From: Jatrophihabitans sp964252635 | GTDB lineage: Bacteria; Actinomycetota; Actinomycetes; Mycobacteriales; Jatrophihabitantaceae | Length of the DNA stretch: 64,000 nt | Reading direction: 5' to 3' | NCBI RefSeq assembly: GCF_964252635.1 | Contig: NZ_CAXUNP010000010.1 | Coordinates: 41,792 to 105,791, forward strand | Notes under the pieces: model-generated | Databases searched by the model: none | Told to the model about the DNA's origin: nothing | The model's input: the letters and a program-made list of their open reading frames with translations, nothing else | Shown: in pieces, positions 26,992 to 35,971 of the stretch | Position numbering within the stretch: the stretch's first letter is position 1 | Layout of the letters: each line of letters begins with the position of its first letter | Position numbers and translations under genes: made by a program

Positions 26992-27462
26992 TCAGACCCC
27001 AGGGTGTCTGGCGGCCCAGCGCAGCAGCAGCGGCATCGACAGCTCGTGCATCGGGGCGATGGCGCGCCACACGAGGCGACCGGCCCGGGTGTGGGCACGC
27101 ACGAGCGTCACCCAGACGATGCCGTCGCTGTCGCGCAGGAAGTGGTGCTGGGCCTCGAGCAGCTTCGAGCCGGCCGACACGGTGGCGAGGTCGGCCGAGC
27201 TCTCGGTGACGTACCAGCCCAGCACGGTGCCGGCGGACGTGCGGGACCCCAGGCGGAGGCGGAAGGCGAGCCGCCAGCCCAACAGCAGCATGTAGCGCAC
27301 GATCGACGGGGCGCGCTCGAAGGTCCCACGCGCCCACTGCTCCGGCGACAGGCTCGGGCCACCGTTGAGGCGCACCGCCGTCCGGTACCCGGCGCGCTCG
27401 GAGTCCTTGGTGGTGCCGATGCGCTCCGGGACGGGGACGCGCTGCGTGCGAGGTGTGGTCAT
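26992..27462 (-). CDS. DUF2867 family protein
   Basis: 156 residues. The C-terminal part (VLGWYVTESSADLATVSAGSKLLEAQHHFL and RLVWRAIAPMHELSMPLLLRWA) matches DUF2867, a domain that is often fused to NAD(P)-binding proteins or free-standing in actinobacteria. Its biochemical role is not known. The N-terminal MTTPRTQRVPVPER is probably flexible. The gene is upstream of icd on the same strand with the palindrome in between, so icd may have its own promoter. Confidence 0.7.
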   Translation of the reverse strand: MTTPRTQRVPVPERIGTTKDSERAGYRTAVRLNGGPSLSPEQWARGTFERAPSIVRYMLLLGWRLAFRLRLGSRTSAGTVLGWYVTESSADLATVSAGSKLLEAQHHFLRDSDGIVWVTLVRAHTRAGRLVWRAIAPMHELSMPLLLRWAARHPGV

Positions 27463-27549
27463 CCCTCGACGGTAGCCACGCCGCCTGGCGAGACGCGCAC
27501 GACCGGGGGCGGTGGCTATCGCGGACGTCGTGTCCGGGTGCGGCCGCGC

Positions 27550-27684
27550 CTACTGGCTGCGCAGTTCGACGAGGCGCTGTTCGGCCTCGGCGCTGCGCAT
27601 GCCGTCCGGGATCTCGCTGTCCGGTGCGAGGCGACGCAGCTCCTCGAGCTGCTCGGTGGTGGCGAGATCATCGGGCTGGGTCAA
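27550..27684 (-). CDS. Small DUF3072-like protein, TTG start
   Basis: A 44-residue frame from a TTG at 27684 with a GGGAGAG ribosome site 3-9 nt upstream. It reads LTQPDDLATTEQLEELRRLA, then PDSEIPDGMRSAEAEQRLVELRSQ. The pattern 'T-x-Q-x-x-x-L..L..x-G-[MS]-x-A-E-A-x-x-x-I/L-x-E-L' resembles DUF3072, which is a short actinobacterial protein. No ATG or GTG start exists, hence it would be missed by ATG/GTG-only gene finding. It sits 33 bp downstream of another small gene on the same strand. Confidence 0.55.
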   Translation of the reverse strand: MTQPDDLATTEQLEELRRLAPDSEIPDGMRSAEAEQRLVELRSQ

Positions 27685-27717
27685 GTGCTCTCCCTCGTCG
27701 ATGCGGTGGGCGGGCGT

Positions 27718-27867
27718 TCAGCCCAGGGTGCGGCCGCTGCCGTCCTCGTTGCCCTCGATGGCTTCGAGCGCCTCGCCGTGCAGGTCGGGGTTGCGTTCCT
27801 CGGCCTCGTCGCGGCGCTCCTCCTGGATCTCGCTGCGGGCGTCGTCGGTGTCGTCCGGTTCGGACAT
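27718..27867 (-). CDS. Small acidic protein of unknown function
   Basis: 49 residues from an ATG preceded by GAGGAG. The sequence is extremely charged (EPDDTDDARSEIQEERRDEA, then EERNPDLHGEALEAIEGNE) with a Gly-rich end. It is predicted to be largely helical or disordered and resembles small stress-type actinobacterial proteins, but I know no family. It lies upstream of the DUF3072-like gene with 33 bp between, so both may be one transcript. Confidence 0.6.
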   Translation of the reverse strand: MSEPDDTDDARSEIQEERRDEAEERNPDLHGEALEAIEGNEDGSGRTLG

Positions 27868-28004
27868 GGGCGTTCTCCTCGGGGCCGGATGCGGCTGATG
27901 AACCGAACCTAGGCGTGTCGCGCACACGGCACAGCTGGCTGTTCGGACGGGCACGGCACACCCGGGCCGGTTGCCCGGCCTGGTCGAACGGGCAGGACGA
28001 CAGC

Positions 28005-28628
28005 ATGTCCTCCGCGTCGGCGACCCCCAGCCTGCCCGAGCAGTACTTCCGCGACCTGTACGCCCGTGACGAGGATCCCTGGCGCATCTCCGACGGCTGG
28101 TACGAGCAGCGCAAGCGTGCGCTCGTCCTCGCCGCGCTGCCCTCGGCGTCGTTCGGCACCGTCTTCGAGCCCGGCTGCAGCAACGGCGAGCTGACGGTGC
28201 CACTGGCCGGGCGATGCGACCGGCTCGTGGCCTGGGACGTCGTGGACTCCGCGCTGGCGCGGACGCGCGAACGGACGGCGGACCGCGCGAACGTCGAGGT
28301 GCGCCGGGGCGCGCTGCCGGGCGACTGGCCCGACGAGCCCGCCGACCTCGTCGTGCTCAGCGAGGTGGGCTACTACCTCGACCGTACCGACCTGCGGACC
28401 GCGGTCGACCACGTCGCGGCGAGCCTGCGCGACGGTGGCTCGCTCGTCGCGGTGCACTGGCGGCACCCGGCGCCGGACTACCCGCTGTCCGGCGACGAGG
28501 TGCACGACGTCATCGAGGCCCACCCCGCGTTCGAGCGGCTCGGCCGTTACCGCGACGAGGACGTCGTTTTGGACGTGCTCGTCAAGGGGAATGCCGTATC
28601 GGTCGCGCGCGCCGCCGGCGTCGTCTGA
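28005..28628 (+). CDS. SAM-dependent methyltransferase (NodS-like)
   Basis: 207 residues. It starts with YFRDLYARDEDPWRISDGWYEQRKR, the typical opening of NodS-type methyltransferases. The SAM motif is VFEPGCSNGELTVPLAGRCDRLVAWDVVDSAL, then DLVVLSEVGYYLD. In rhizobia NodS methylates chitooligosaccharide amines; actinobacterial homologues often lie next to PIG-L deacetylases and glycosyltransferases. No such partner is present here, so the substrate is open. ATG at 28005. It is convergent with the FAD oxidase gene, with a strong palindrome between. Confidence 0.85.
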   Translation: MSSASATPSLPEQYFRDLYARDEDPWRISDGWYEQRKRALVLAALPSASFGTVFEPGCSNGELTVPLAGRCDRLVAWDVVDSALARTRERTADRANVEVRRGALPGDWPDEPADLVVLSEVGYYLDRTDLRTAVDHVAASLRDGGSLVAVHWRHPAPDYPLSGDEVHDVIEAHPAFERLGRYRDEDVVLDVLVKGNAVSVARAAGVV

Positions 28629-28669
28629 CCGCTGGTTGTCCGCAGCGCGCAAGAACCGTTGACCTGTAT

Positions 28670-28721
28670 TGATCAACACGCGTTCTGCAGGCGTACGGAC
28701 CTGCAGAACGCGTGTTGATCA
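28670..28721. repeat. TGATC-type intergenic palindrome, copy 2 (perfect 22-bp arms)
   Basis: The arms (28670-28691 and 28700-28721, starting TGATCAACACGCGTTCTGCA) are perfectly complementary over 22 bp with an 8-bp loop. Such a hairpin would be very stable. It sits between two convergent genes and shares ACGCGTTCTGCAGG with the copy at 7811-7862. A bidirectional terminator or REP-like element is likely. Confidence 0.85.
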
Positions 28722-28739
28722 CCTGAAGACGGGCCGACG

Positions 28740-30107
28740 TCAGGGCAGGATGGCGCCCGGGTTGAGGATGTGCTGCGGGTCGAGGGCGTCCTTGACACGG
28801 CGGATGACGTCGAGCACGTCCGGGCCGACCTGGCTCTCCAGCCACGGCTGCTTCATACGTCCGACGCCGTGCTCGCCGGTGATGGTGCCGCCGAGTGCGA
28901 TGGCGAGGTCCATGATCTCGCCGAACGCCAGCTGGGCCCGCGCGGCCATCTCGGCCTTCGAGGGGTCGAACACGATCAGCGGGTGGGTGTTGCCGTCGCC
29001 GGCGTGCGCGATGAGCGCGATGGTCAGCTCGCGCGCCAATGCGATCTGCTCGATACCGGCGACGAGATCGGGCAGTCGCGGCAACGGCACCCCGACGTCC
29101 TCGAGCAGCAGCCGCCCGTGCCGCTCGACCGCGGGGATCGCCGCGCGCCGCGCGGCGACGAACAGCTCACCCTCCTGCTCGTCGTCGGTGGACAGCACCT
29201 CGGTGGCGTGGTGTCGCTCGCACGCCTCGGTGATCACCGCGATCTCGCGGGGGTCGCCGCTGTCAGTGCGGGCGACCAGCAGCGCAGCCGCGTCCCGGTC
29301 GAGACCCATGTGCAGGTGGTCCTCGACGGCGTTGATCGACGCGCGGTCCATGTACTCGAGCATCGACGGGCGGATCTGCGAGGTGATGTCGAGGATGGCC
29401 GCGGTCGCGTCCTCGGTCGTCGCGAACCAGGTGGCGAGGGTGTGCGCCGGCGGGGCGGCAGGCAACAGCCGCAGGGTCACCTTGGTGATGATGCCGAGCG
29501 TGCCCTCGCTGCCGACGAACAGCTTGTGCAGCGACAGCCCCGCGACGTCCTTGAGCCGGGGCCCGCCGAAGCGCACGGCCCGGCCGTCGCTGAGCACGAC
29601 CTCGACGCCCAGCACGTAGTCGGTGGTGACGCCGTACTTGACGCAGCACAACCCGCCGGCGTTGGTCGCGACGTTGCCGCCGATGGAGCAGATCTCGAAT
29701 GACGACGGGTCGGGCGGGTACCAGAGCCCGTACCCGGCCGCGGCCTGCTTCACCTCGGCGTTGAGCAGCCCCGGCTGCACGACGGCCACCCGGGTGGTCG
29801 GGTCGACGGTGACGGCACGCATCCGCTCGGTGGACACGACGATGCCGTGTCGCAGCGCGCTCGCGCCGCCGGACAGCCCGCTCCCGGCACCGCGCGGCAC
29901 TACCGGCACCCCGTGCCGCGCCGCCCACCGCACGGCGACCTGCACGTGCTCGGTGCACTCGGCGCGCACCGCGGCCAGCGGGCGCTCGGCCGCCGGGTCG
30001 AGGGCACGGTCCCAGCGGTACTTGTCGAGGCCGTCCTCGTCGGCGAGCACGACGCCCGGCGGCAGCGCGTCCACGAGGTCCTGGATCGAGGTGGCTACAT
30101 CGGTCAC
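28740..30107 (-). CDS. FAD-linked oxidase, glycolate oxidase GlcD-like
   Basis: 455 residues of the VAO/PCMH flavoprotein family. FAD-binding domain: VPVVPRGAGSGLSGGASALRHGIVVS and GGNVATNAGGLCCVKYGVTTDYVLGVEVVLSDG. C-terminal cap: HAGDGNTHPLIVFDP, metal-binding, and GTITGEHGVGRMK. This order matches GlcD and D-lactate/2-hydroxyacid dehydrogenases, which oxidise 2-hydroxyacids. No GlcE or GlcF gene is next to it, so it probably acts alone or with another electron acceptor. Its 3' end is separated from the convergent methyltransferase gene by the perfect palindrome. Confidence 0.9.
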   Translation of the reverse strand: MTDVATSIQDLVDALPPGVVLADEDGLDKYRWDRALDPAAERPLAAVRAECTEHVQVAVRWAARHGVPVVPRGAGSGLSGGASALRHGIVVSTERMRAVTVDPTTRVAVVQPGLLNAEVKQAAAGYGLWYPPDPSSFEICSIGGNVATNAGGLCCVKYGVTTDYVLGVEVVLSDGRAVRFGGPRLKDVAGLSLHKLFVGSEGTLGIITKVTLRLLPAAPPAHTLATWFATTEDATAAILDITSQIRPSMLEYMDRASINAVEDHLHMGLDRDAAALLVARTDSGDPREIAVITEACERHHATEVLSTDDEQEGELFVAARRAAIPAVERHGRLLLEDVGVPLPRLPDLVAGIEQIALARELTIALIAHAGDGNTHPLIVFDPSKAEMAARAQLAFGEIMDLAIALGGTITGEHGVGRMKQPWLESQVGPDVLDVIRRVKDALDPQHILNPGAILP

Positions 30108-30190
30108 GAGAACACTCCCGGGGTCGTGGATGCGCCGGTCCGCCGACCCTAGCGCGGCAAGCGCGGAAGGTCAGCGGCTACGAGCCCGGC

Positions 30191-31024
30191 TCATGCCTGC
30201 TCCTTCGAGCACCACCAGGTCGTGCGCCCGCCGACCGTCCCGCGGACCATCTCGGCGCCGCAGCGCGGGCAGTGCTCGCCGCGGGCGCGGTACGGGATGA
30301 TCTCCCCGTGGTGCACGCCGCCCAACCGGATCGCGTGGCGGATGGCCTTGCGCAGGTCGCGCCGCAACCGGGCCAGGTCGTCGGTGGTGAGTCGACCCGC
30401 CTCGGTGCGCGGTGAGATCTCGGCCTGCCACAGCACCTCGTCGGCCAGCAGGTTGCCGACGCCGGCCAGGGTGGCCTGGTCGAGCAGTCGCGCCTTGATC
30501 GGCAACGTGCCCCGGCCGACCCGCGCCCGGAAGTCCGTTGCCGTGATCTCCCCGGCATCGGGGCCGAGCGCGTCGACGTCGGGGTTGAGGTAGACGCGGC
30601 CGAGGCGACGCTTGTCGAACAGGCGCAGCGTGCCGCCGTCCGTGAAGGTGATGGTGAAGCGGTCCCACTCGGGCTTGCGCGTGGCCGAGCCCTGCTGCGG
30701 ACGCCCCCGGGGACCGGCGTAGTCACCGCCCTCGTCGGTCGTCGCCCCCTGCGTGGCCAGGATGCGCCCCGCCATGCCGAGGTGCAGGGCCAGCGACGGG
30801 CCCGGCGTCCGGGAGCGGCCCAGGCCGGACGTCTCGCACCACATGAGCTTGCCGCGCCGGTTGGCGCTGGCCAGCGTGCGCCCGACCAGCGCCTCGCGGA
30901 GCTCGCCGGGCTGGTGCGGCCGGCATTCGTAGGTGTCGCGGTCGTCGACGTCGGCGATGCGCCGGCCGAGCGCGGAGCGTTCGATGACGGCACGGGCAGA
31001 CTCGACCTCGGGTAGCTCGGGCAC
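30191..31024 (-). CDS. Fpg/Nei family DNA glycosylase/AP lyase
   Basis: 277 residues from GTG at 31024, starting (V)PELPEVESAR: after Met removal Pro1 and Glu2 are the catalytic residues. The N-domain has ANRRGKLMW with the conserved Lys, the H2TH motif is LLDQATLAGVGNLLADEVLWQA, and the C-terminal zinc finger reads CPRCGAEMVRG...WWCSKEQA. The last expected zinc ligand (Cys or His in CPxCQ/CPEHQ) is replaced by Glu. The enzyme excises oxidised bases. The frame continues far upstream as a shadow of the MFS gene. Confidence 0.85.
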   Translation of the reverse strand: MPELPEVESARAVIERSALGRRIADVDDRDTYECRPHQPGELREALVGRTLASANRRGKLMWCETSGLGRSRTPGPSLALHLGMAGRILATQGATTDEGGDYAGPRGRPQQGSATRKPEWDRFTITFTDGGTLRLFDKRRLGRVYLNPDVDALGPDAGEITATDFRARVGRGTLPIKARLLDQATLAGVGNLLADEVLWQAEISPRTEAGRLTTDDLARLRRDLRKAIRHAIRLGGVHHGEIIPYRARGEHCPRCGAEMVRGTVGGRTTWWCSKEQA

Positions 31025-31091
31025 GGCACGAGTCTGCCCCGCGCCCGCCGCCGGCTCCCCCGCCGTCGGTCGACGACCGTAGGGTCGAACG

Positions 31092-32345
31092 GTGGCGACG
31101 ACGGAGCAGGTCGGGGCGGTCGCGCGCTCCGGGAAGCGTGCGCAGGTCGCCGTGGTCGCCGTCTTCTTCGTGCACGGGCTGTTGTTCGCCTCGTGGACGG
31201 CGCACATCCCGCACGTCAAGGCCTCCCTCGGGCTCAACGACGGCAGCCTGGGCATCGCCCTGCTCGGTACGCCGATCGGATCGGTGGCGGCCATCGGGCT
31301 CGCAGCCCGCCTCGTTCCGCGGCTGGGCAGCCGGCGGGTCGTGCAGGTCGGCCTCGTCGGGTACTGCCTGTCCGGCCCGCTCGTCGGGGTGAGTGGTTCG
31401 CTCGTCGGGCTGATGCTCGCGCTGTTCCTCTGGGGCTTGTTCCAGGGCGTCCTGGACGTGTCGATGAACACCCAGGCCATCGCGGTCGAGGGCGCGCGAC
31501 GGCGCCGCCTGATGAACGGCATCCACGCGTGGTGGAGCATCGGCGCGTTCGCCGGCGCCGGCGCCGGCACCCTCGGGGTGGCGGTCGGGCTGGCACTGTC
31601 GGTGCAACTGCTCGTGCTCGGCGTCCCGGTCATGGTGGTGGCCGGCCTGCTGACCGCGCGGATGCTCACCGATCGCACCCCCCGGACCCCGCCGGTGGCG
31701 GCCGACGCCACGACGGGGCTCGATGCCGAACCCACGACGCCCGAGCCGGCGGCCCCCGTCCGACGGTTGTCGCGGGGCATGCTCGCGCTGGGTGGTATCG
31801 CCTTCGCGTCGATGCTCTGCGAGGGCGCGTCCGCCGACTGGTCGTCGGTCTACCTGCGCGACTCCCTGGGCGGGGACGCGGCCGCCGCCGGGCTCGGCTA
31901 CACCGCGTTCGCGCTGGCCATGTTCGTCGTCCGCGTGGGTGGGGACCGGCTGATCACCCGCATGCCGGTGCATCGCCTGCTCCCCCTGCTCTGCGGGATC
32001 GCGGCCCTCGTGTTCCTCGCCGCGCTGCTCGTCGGCGACGTGGCCGTCGGCGTGGTCGGTTTCTTCGCCCTGGGCCTCGGCCTCGGCGCCGTGGTGCCGA
32101 CCGCGTTCAGCGCGGCCGGCCGCCTGCCCGGCATCCACCCCGGCGTCGGGGTGGCGGGCGTGTCCGGGCTCGGCTGGGCTGGTTTCGTGCTCGGGCCGCC
32201 GCTGATCGGGCAGCTGGCGCACCTCACCTCGCTGGCCGTGGCGCTCGGCGTCATCCCCGTGCTCGTTGCCGGGGTCGCGGTCGGTTGCGCGAAGGTCGCG
32301 GCACTACGACCCACGTCACGGGGTGCGGGCGTCCCAACCGGGTAG
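31092..32345 (+). CDS. Major facilitator superfamily transporter
   Basis: 417 residues with 12 predicted membrane segments in two halves. A soluble Pro/Thr-rich loop lies at about residues 200-222 between them. The cytoplasmic loop 2-3 carries ARLVPRLGSRRVV, a form of the MFS motif A. Sequence features such as NGIHAWWSIGAFAGAGAGT and GASADWSSVYLRDSLG match the fucose-permease-like/YbjJ group of MFS proteins. The substrate is unknown. It starts at a GTG divergent from the DNA glycosylase gene and precedes the SDR gene on the same strand by 9 bp. Confidence 0.88.
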   Translation: MATTEQVGAVARSGKRAQVAVVAVFFVHGLLFASWTAHIPHVKASLGLNDGSLGIALLGTPIGSVAAIGLAARLVPRLGSRRVVQVGLVGYCLSGPLVGVSGSLVGLMLALFLWGLFQGVLDVSMNTQAIAVEGARRRRLMNGIHAWWSIGAFAGAGAGTLGVAVGLALSVQLLVLGVPVMVVAGLLTARMLTDRTPRTPPVAADATTGLDAEPTTPEPAAPVRRLSRGMLALGGIAFASMLCEGASADWSSVYLRDSLGGDAAAAGLGYTAFALAMFVVRVGGDRLITRMPVHRLLPLLCGIAALVFLAALLVGDVAVGVVGFFALGLGLGAVVPTAFSAAGRLPGIHPGVGVAGVSGLGWAGFVLGPPLIGQLAHLTSLAVALGVIPVLVAGVAVGCAKVAALRPTSRGAGVPTG

Positions 32346-32354
32346 GACGACGGC

Positions 32355-33176
32355 ATGACGAAGACATGGTTCATCACCGGTGCATCCCGCGGCTTCGGCC
32401 GTGAATGGTCCATTGCCGCCCTCGACCGCGGCGACTCGGTCGCCGCGACGGCCCGCGACACCTCGACCCTCGACGACCTCGTCGAGACCTACGGCGACCG
32501 GCTGCTGCCGATCCAGCTCGACGTGACCGACCGCGACGCCGACTTCGCCGCCGTGAAGCAGGCGCACGACCACTTCGGTCGTCTCGACGTCGTGGTCAAC
32601 AACGCCGGGTACGGGCAGTTCGGGCTCATCGAGGAGCTGTCCGAGCAGGATCTGCGCGATCAGATGGAGACCAACCTGTTCGGCGCGGTCTGGGTCACCC
32701 AGGCCGCGCTGCCCTTCCTGCGCGCCCAGCACAGTGGCCACATCCTGCAGGTCAGCTCCATCGGCGGCATCTCGGCGTTCCCCATGGTCGGCGCCTACCA
32801 CGCGTCCAAGTGGGCGCTCGAGGGTTTCAGCCAGACCCTCGCCCAGGAGGTCGAGAGCTTCGGCATCAAGGTCACCCTCATCGAGCCCGGCGGCTTCTCG
32901 ACCGACTGGGGCGGCGCGTCGGCCAAGCACGCCACCCAGCTGTCGGACTACGACGAGGTGCGCCAGCACTTCGCCGACCAGCGGGCGCAGCGGACCAGCA
33001 AGTCCGGCGACCCGAAGGCCAGCGGCGCTGCGGTGTTGAAGATCGTCGACGCGGAGAACCCACCGCTGCGCGTGTTCTTCGGCGAGGCGCCGCTGTCGAT
33101 CGCCACCCAGGACTACGAGTCGCGCCTGGCCACGTGGAACGAGTGGCAGCCGGTCTCGCTCGAGGCGCAGGGCTGA
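32355..33176 (+). CDS. SDR family oxidoreductase
   Basis: 273 residues, classical SDR. Cofactor motif TGASRGFGREW, NNAGYG, catalytic Ser in LQVSSIGG and YHASKWALEGFS with Tyr and Lys. The ending (EARLATWNEW-like tail after FFGEAPLSIATQDYESR) matches the retinol/steroid-dehydrogenase-like actinobacterial 'SDR family oxidoreductase' group. It starts 9 bp after the MFS gene and ends 4 bp before the hydroquinone-reductase gene, suggesting an operon of three genes. Confidence 0.9.
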   Translation: MTKTWFITGASRGFGREWSIAALDRGDSVAATARDTSTLDDLVETYGDRLLPIQLDVTDRDADFAAVKQAHDHFGRLDVVVNNAGYGQFGLIEELSEQDLRDQMETNLFGAVWVTQAALPFLRAQHSGHILQVSSIGGISAFPMVGAYHASKWALEGFSQTLAQEVESFGIKVTLIEPGGFSTDWGGASAKHATQLSDYDEVRQHFADQRAQRTSKSGDPKASGAAVLKIVDAENPPLRVFFGEAPLSIATQDYESRLATWNEWQPVSLEAQG

Positions 33177-33180
33177 CCCG

Positions 33181-34200
33181 GTGGCGGCCGACACGAAGGA
33201 CCTCGGAACGGACGGCAGTTTCCAGCGTGACCAGAACTACCTGACCACGCGCATCACCGCCGACGGCCGTGACGGGTACCCGGTCGAGGCCGGCCGCTAC
33301 CGGCTGGTCGTGGCCCGGGCCTGCCCGTGGGCGAACCGCGCCACCATCGTCCGCCGGTTGCTGGGTCTGGAGTCCGCGATCTCGCAGGGCATCTGCGGGC
33401 CGACGCACGACGACCGCAGCTGGACCTTCGACCTCGACCCGGGCGGCGTCGACCCCGTTCTGAAGATCGAACGCATCCAGCAGGCCTACTTCGCGCGCGA
33501 TCCCGACTACCCGCGCGGCATCACCGTTCCGGCCTTCGTCGACGTCGCGACCGGTGCCGTCGTGACCAACGACTACGCGCAGATGACCATCGACATGTCG
33601 CTGGAGTGGACGGCGTTGCATCGTGACGGCGCGCCGGAGCTGTATCCCGCGCGGCACCGGGACGAGATCGACGAGGTCGCCGAGCTCGTGTTCACCGACG
33701 TCAACAACGGCGTCTACCGGTGCGGTTTCGCAACGTCCCAGGAGGCCTACGACAAGGCGTACGCGCAGCTGTTCACGCGGCTGGACTGGCTGGAGGACCG
33801 GCTGCGCGACCGCCGGTACCTCGTCGGCGACACCATCACCGAGGCCGACGTGCGGCTGTTCACGACGCTGGCCCGCTTCGACGCCGTGTACCACGGCCAC
33901 TTCAAGTGCAACCGGCAGAAACTCATCGAGTTCCCGGTGCTGTGGGCCTACGCCCGCGACCTGTTCCAGACCCCCGGGTTCGGTGACACCACCGACTTCG
34001 TGCAGATCAAGCAGCACTACTACGGCGTGCACAAGAACCTGAACCCGTCGGGCATCGTGCCCCTCGGGCCCGACACGTCGGGCTGGCTCACCGCCCACGG
34101 GCGCGATGCACTGGGCGGCCGCCCGTTCGGCGACGGCACGCCGCCGGGGCCCGTCGCGTCCGGTGAGCAGGTCACGCCCGGGCACGGCGCCGGCGACTGA
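33181..34200 (+). CDS. Glutathionyl-hydroquinone reductase/Ecm4-type GST family protein
   Basis: 339 residues. The N-terminal thioredoxin-like domain carries ARACPWANR with C48, the CPWA signature of S-glutathionyl-(chloro)hydroquinone reductases, and the C-terminal helical domain begins VFTDVNNGVYRCGFATSQEAYDKAY. These enzymes use a thiol to reduce hydroquinone-thiol adducts. In actinobacteria the thiol would probably be mycothiol, as glutathione is usually absent; that substitution is inferred. It is 4 bp after the SDR gene, so they may together handle quinones. Confidence 0.85.
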   Translation: MAADTKDLGTDGSFQRDQNYLTTRITADGRDGYPVEAGRYRLVVARACPWANRATIVRRLLGLESAISQGICGPTHDDRSWTFDLDPGGVDPVLKIERIQQAYFARDPDYPRGITVPAFVDVATGAVVTNDYAQMTIDMSLEWTALHRDGAPELYPARHRDEIDEVAELVFTDVNNGVYRCGFATSQEAYDKAYAQLFTRLDWLEDRLRDRRYLVGDTITEADVRLFTTLARFDAVYHGHFKCNRQKLIEFPVLWAYARDLFQTPGFGDTTDFVQIKQHYYGVHKNLNPSGIVPLGPDTSGWLTAHGRDALGGRPFGDGTPPGPVASGEQVTPGHGAGD

Positions 34201-34245
34201 CGTGGGCCCGTCGCGAGGTGCCGCGCGGAATGCTTCACTGAGCCG

Positions 34246-35961
34246 ATGAGCGTGGCGCCGCGATACGTGAAGTCCGCCGACGGGGTGAGCCTGGCCGTCT
34301 ACGAGTCGGGCGCACCGGAGTCCCCCACCGTCGTGCTGCTGCACGGCTACCCGGACAACCACAGCGTCTGGGACGGCGCGGCCGCACTGCTGGCCGAGCG
34401 CTTCCACGTCGTGCAGTACGACGTGCGCGGCACCGGCGCCTCGGACCAGCCCGGCGAGACCGGTGCGTACCGCCTGGAGCGGCTGGTCGCGGACTTCACG
34501 GCTGTCGTCGACGCGGTCAGCCCCGACGCGCCGGTCCACGTCGTCGGCCACGACTGGGGATCGGTGCAGGGCTGGGCCGCGGTCCACGCGCCGTCGCTGC
34601 AGGGCCGGATCACGTCGTACACGTCGATCTCCGCGCCCTCGCTCGACTACGCCGGCGCCTGGCTGCGGGACCTGCGCCACGGCACCGGTCCGAAGCTGCG
34701 GCAACTCGCGCACTCCTACTACGTGGGGCTGTTCCAGCTGCCGCGCGTGCCCGAGCTGGCCGCCCGCTCCGGGCTGCTCGACCGGCTGATCGCGCTCGGT
34801 GCCCGCGGCCCGCGCAGCTCGCGGCGCAGCAACCACGAACCGCAGCGGAGCCTGGCCGACAAGATCAACGGGCTCGAGCTGTACCGCGCCAACGTCAGCC
34901 GGGCGCCGAGACCCGTCCGCACGACCATCCCGGTACAGATCATCGTGCCGCGCAGGGATCCCTACGTCGGACGGGATTTCGCGGTCGAGTCCGCCCGCCC
35001 GTGGGTCGACGACCTGACCGTCACCGACGTCGCCGGTGGGCACTGGGTGGTGAGCGAGCGGCCGGACGTGATCGCCCGGCTGGCCGCCGAGTTCATCGAC
35101 GGACGTCAGGCGCCTCGGTCGCCGAAACCCGCGACACACGGCCGGTACGCCGGAAAGTTCGTCGTTGTCACCGGCGGGGCGCGCGGGATCGGGCGGGCCA
35201 CGGCGCTGGAGTTCGCGGGCCAGGGCGCCGACGTGCTCATCGCCGATGTCGACGACGGTGCCGCTGCACAGACCGTGGGCGAGCTGCGCGAGCTGGGTGG
35301 GCAGGCCTGGACGGCCCACCTCGACGTCGGCGACGTCGACGCCTGGGAGGCCTTCGCCCGCGACGTCCGGGCCGAGCACGGCGTCCCCGACGTCATGGTC
35401 AACAACGCCGGCATCGGCATCGGCGGGCCGTTCCTCGGCACGCCCGCCGCCGAGTGGGGACGCGTCGTCAACGTCAACCTGTGGTCGGTCATCCACGGCA
35501 GCCGACTGTTCGCGGCCCAGATGGTCGAGCGCGGCCAGGGCGGCCGCATCGTCAACGTCGCGTCCGCGGCCGCGTACTCGCCGTCGATCGCCTATCCCGC
35601 CTACGCCACAACCAAGGCCGCGGTGCTCATGCTCACCGAGTGCCTGCAGGCCGAGCTGGTCGGCGAGGGCATCAGCGTGACGGCGGTCTGCCCCGGTTTC
35701 ATCGACACCGACATCTCGCGTACGACGGTGCACGTCGGCGTGGACGAGGTGACGGCGGCCCGGTTGCGCGAGCACCAGATCGCGTCCTACCGGCGACGCA
35801 ACTATCCGCCCGAGAAGGTGGCGCGGCAGCTCGTCCGGGCCGCGACGGCCGGGCGGCCCATCGTGCACGTCACGCCGGAGGCGAAGGCCCTCCGAGCGCT
35901 GAGCCGGGTGTCGACGCGGCTGACCAGGCGGCTGTCCCGGGTCGACCTCAACGCGCTCTGA
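34246..35961 (+). CDS. ephD: EphD-like alpha/beta hydrolase-SDR fusion
   Basis: 571 residues in two domains. Residues 1 to about 285 are an epoxide-hydrolase-type alpha/beta hydrolase: HGYPDNHSVWD oxyanion segment, nucleophile D103 in HVVGHDWGSVQGW, and GGHWVV with the general-base His. Residues about 300-571 are an SDR: VTGGARGIGRAT, NNAGIGIG, and YPAYATTKAAVLM (Tyr/Lys). This is the order of Mycobacterium EphD (Rv2214c), an epoxide hydrolase/dehydrogenase involved in mycolate-related lipid modification. Whether this organism has mycolates is unknown, so the substrate may be another lipid epoxide. It follows the quinone-reductase gene by 45 bp. Confidence 0.85.
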   Translation: MSVAPRYVKSADGVSLAVYESGAPESPTVVLLHGYPDNHSVWDGAAALLAERFHVVQYDVRGTGASDQPGETGAYRLERLVADFTAVVDAVSPDAPVHVVGHDWGSVQGWAAVHAPSLQGRITSYTSISAPSLDYAGAWLRDLRHGTGPKLRQLAHSYYVGLFQLPRVPELAARSGLLDRLIALGARGPRSSRRSNHEPQRSLADKINGLELYRANVSRAPRPVRTTIPVQIIVPRRDPYVGRDFAVESARPWVDDLTVTDVAGGHWVVSERPDVIARLAAEFIDGRQAPRSPKPATHGRYAGKFVVVTGGARGIGRATALEFAGQGADVLIADVDDGAAAQTVGELRELGGQAWTAHLDVGDVDAWEAFARDVRAEHGVPDVMVNNAGIGIGGPFLGTPAAEWGRVVNVNLWSVIHGSRLFAAQMVERGQGGRIVNVASAAAYSPSIAYPAYATTKAAVLMLTECLQAELVGEGISVTAVCPGFIDTDISRTTVHVGVDEVTAARLREHQIASYRRRNYPPEKVARQLVRAATAGRPIVHVTPEAKALRALSRVSTRLTRRLSRVDLNAL

Positions 35962-35971
35962 GCCGAGCCGG

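Noticed and set aside
32878..35868. A 996-codon open frame on the - strand
   Set aside because: It is antisense to the SDR, hydroquinone reductase and ephD-like genes, with no recognisable domain.
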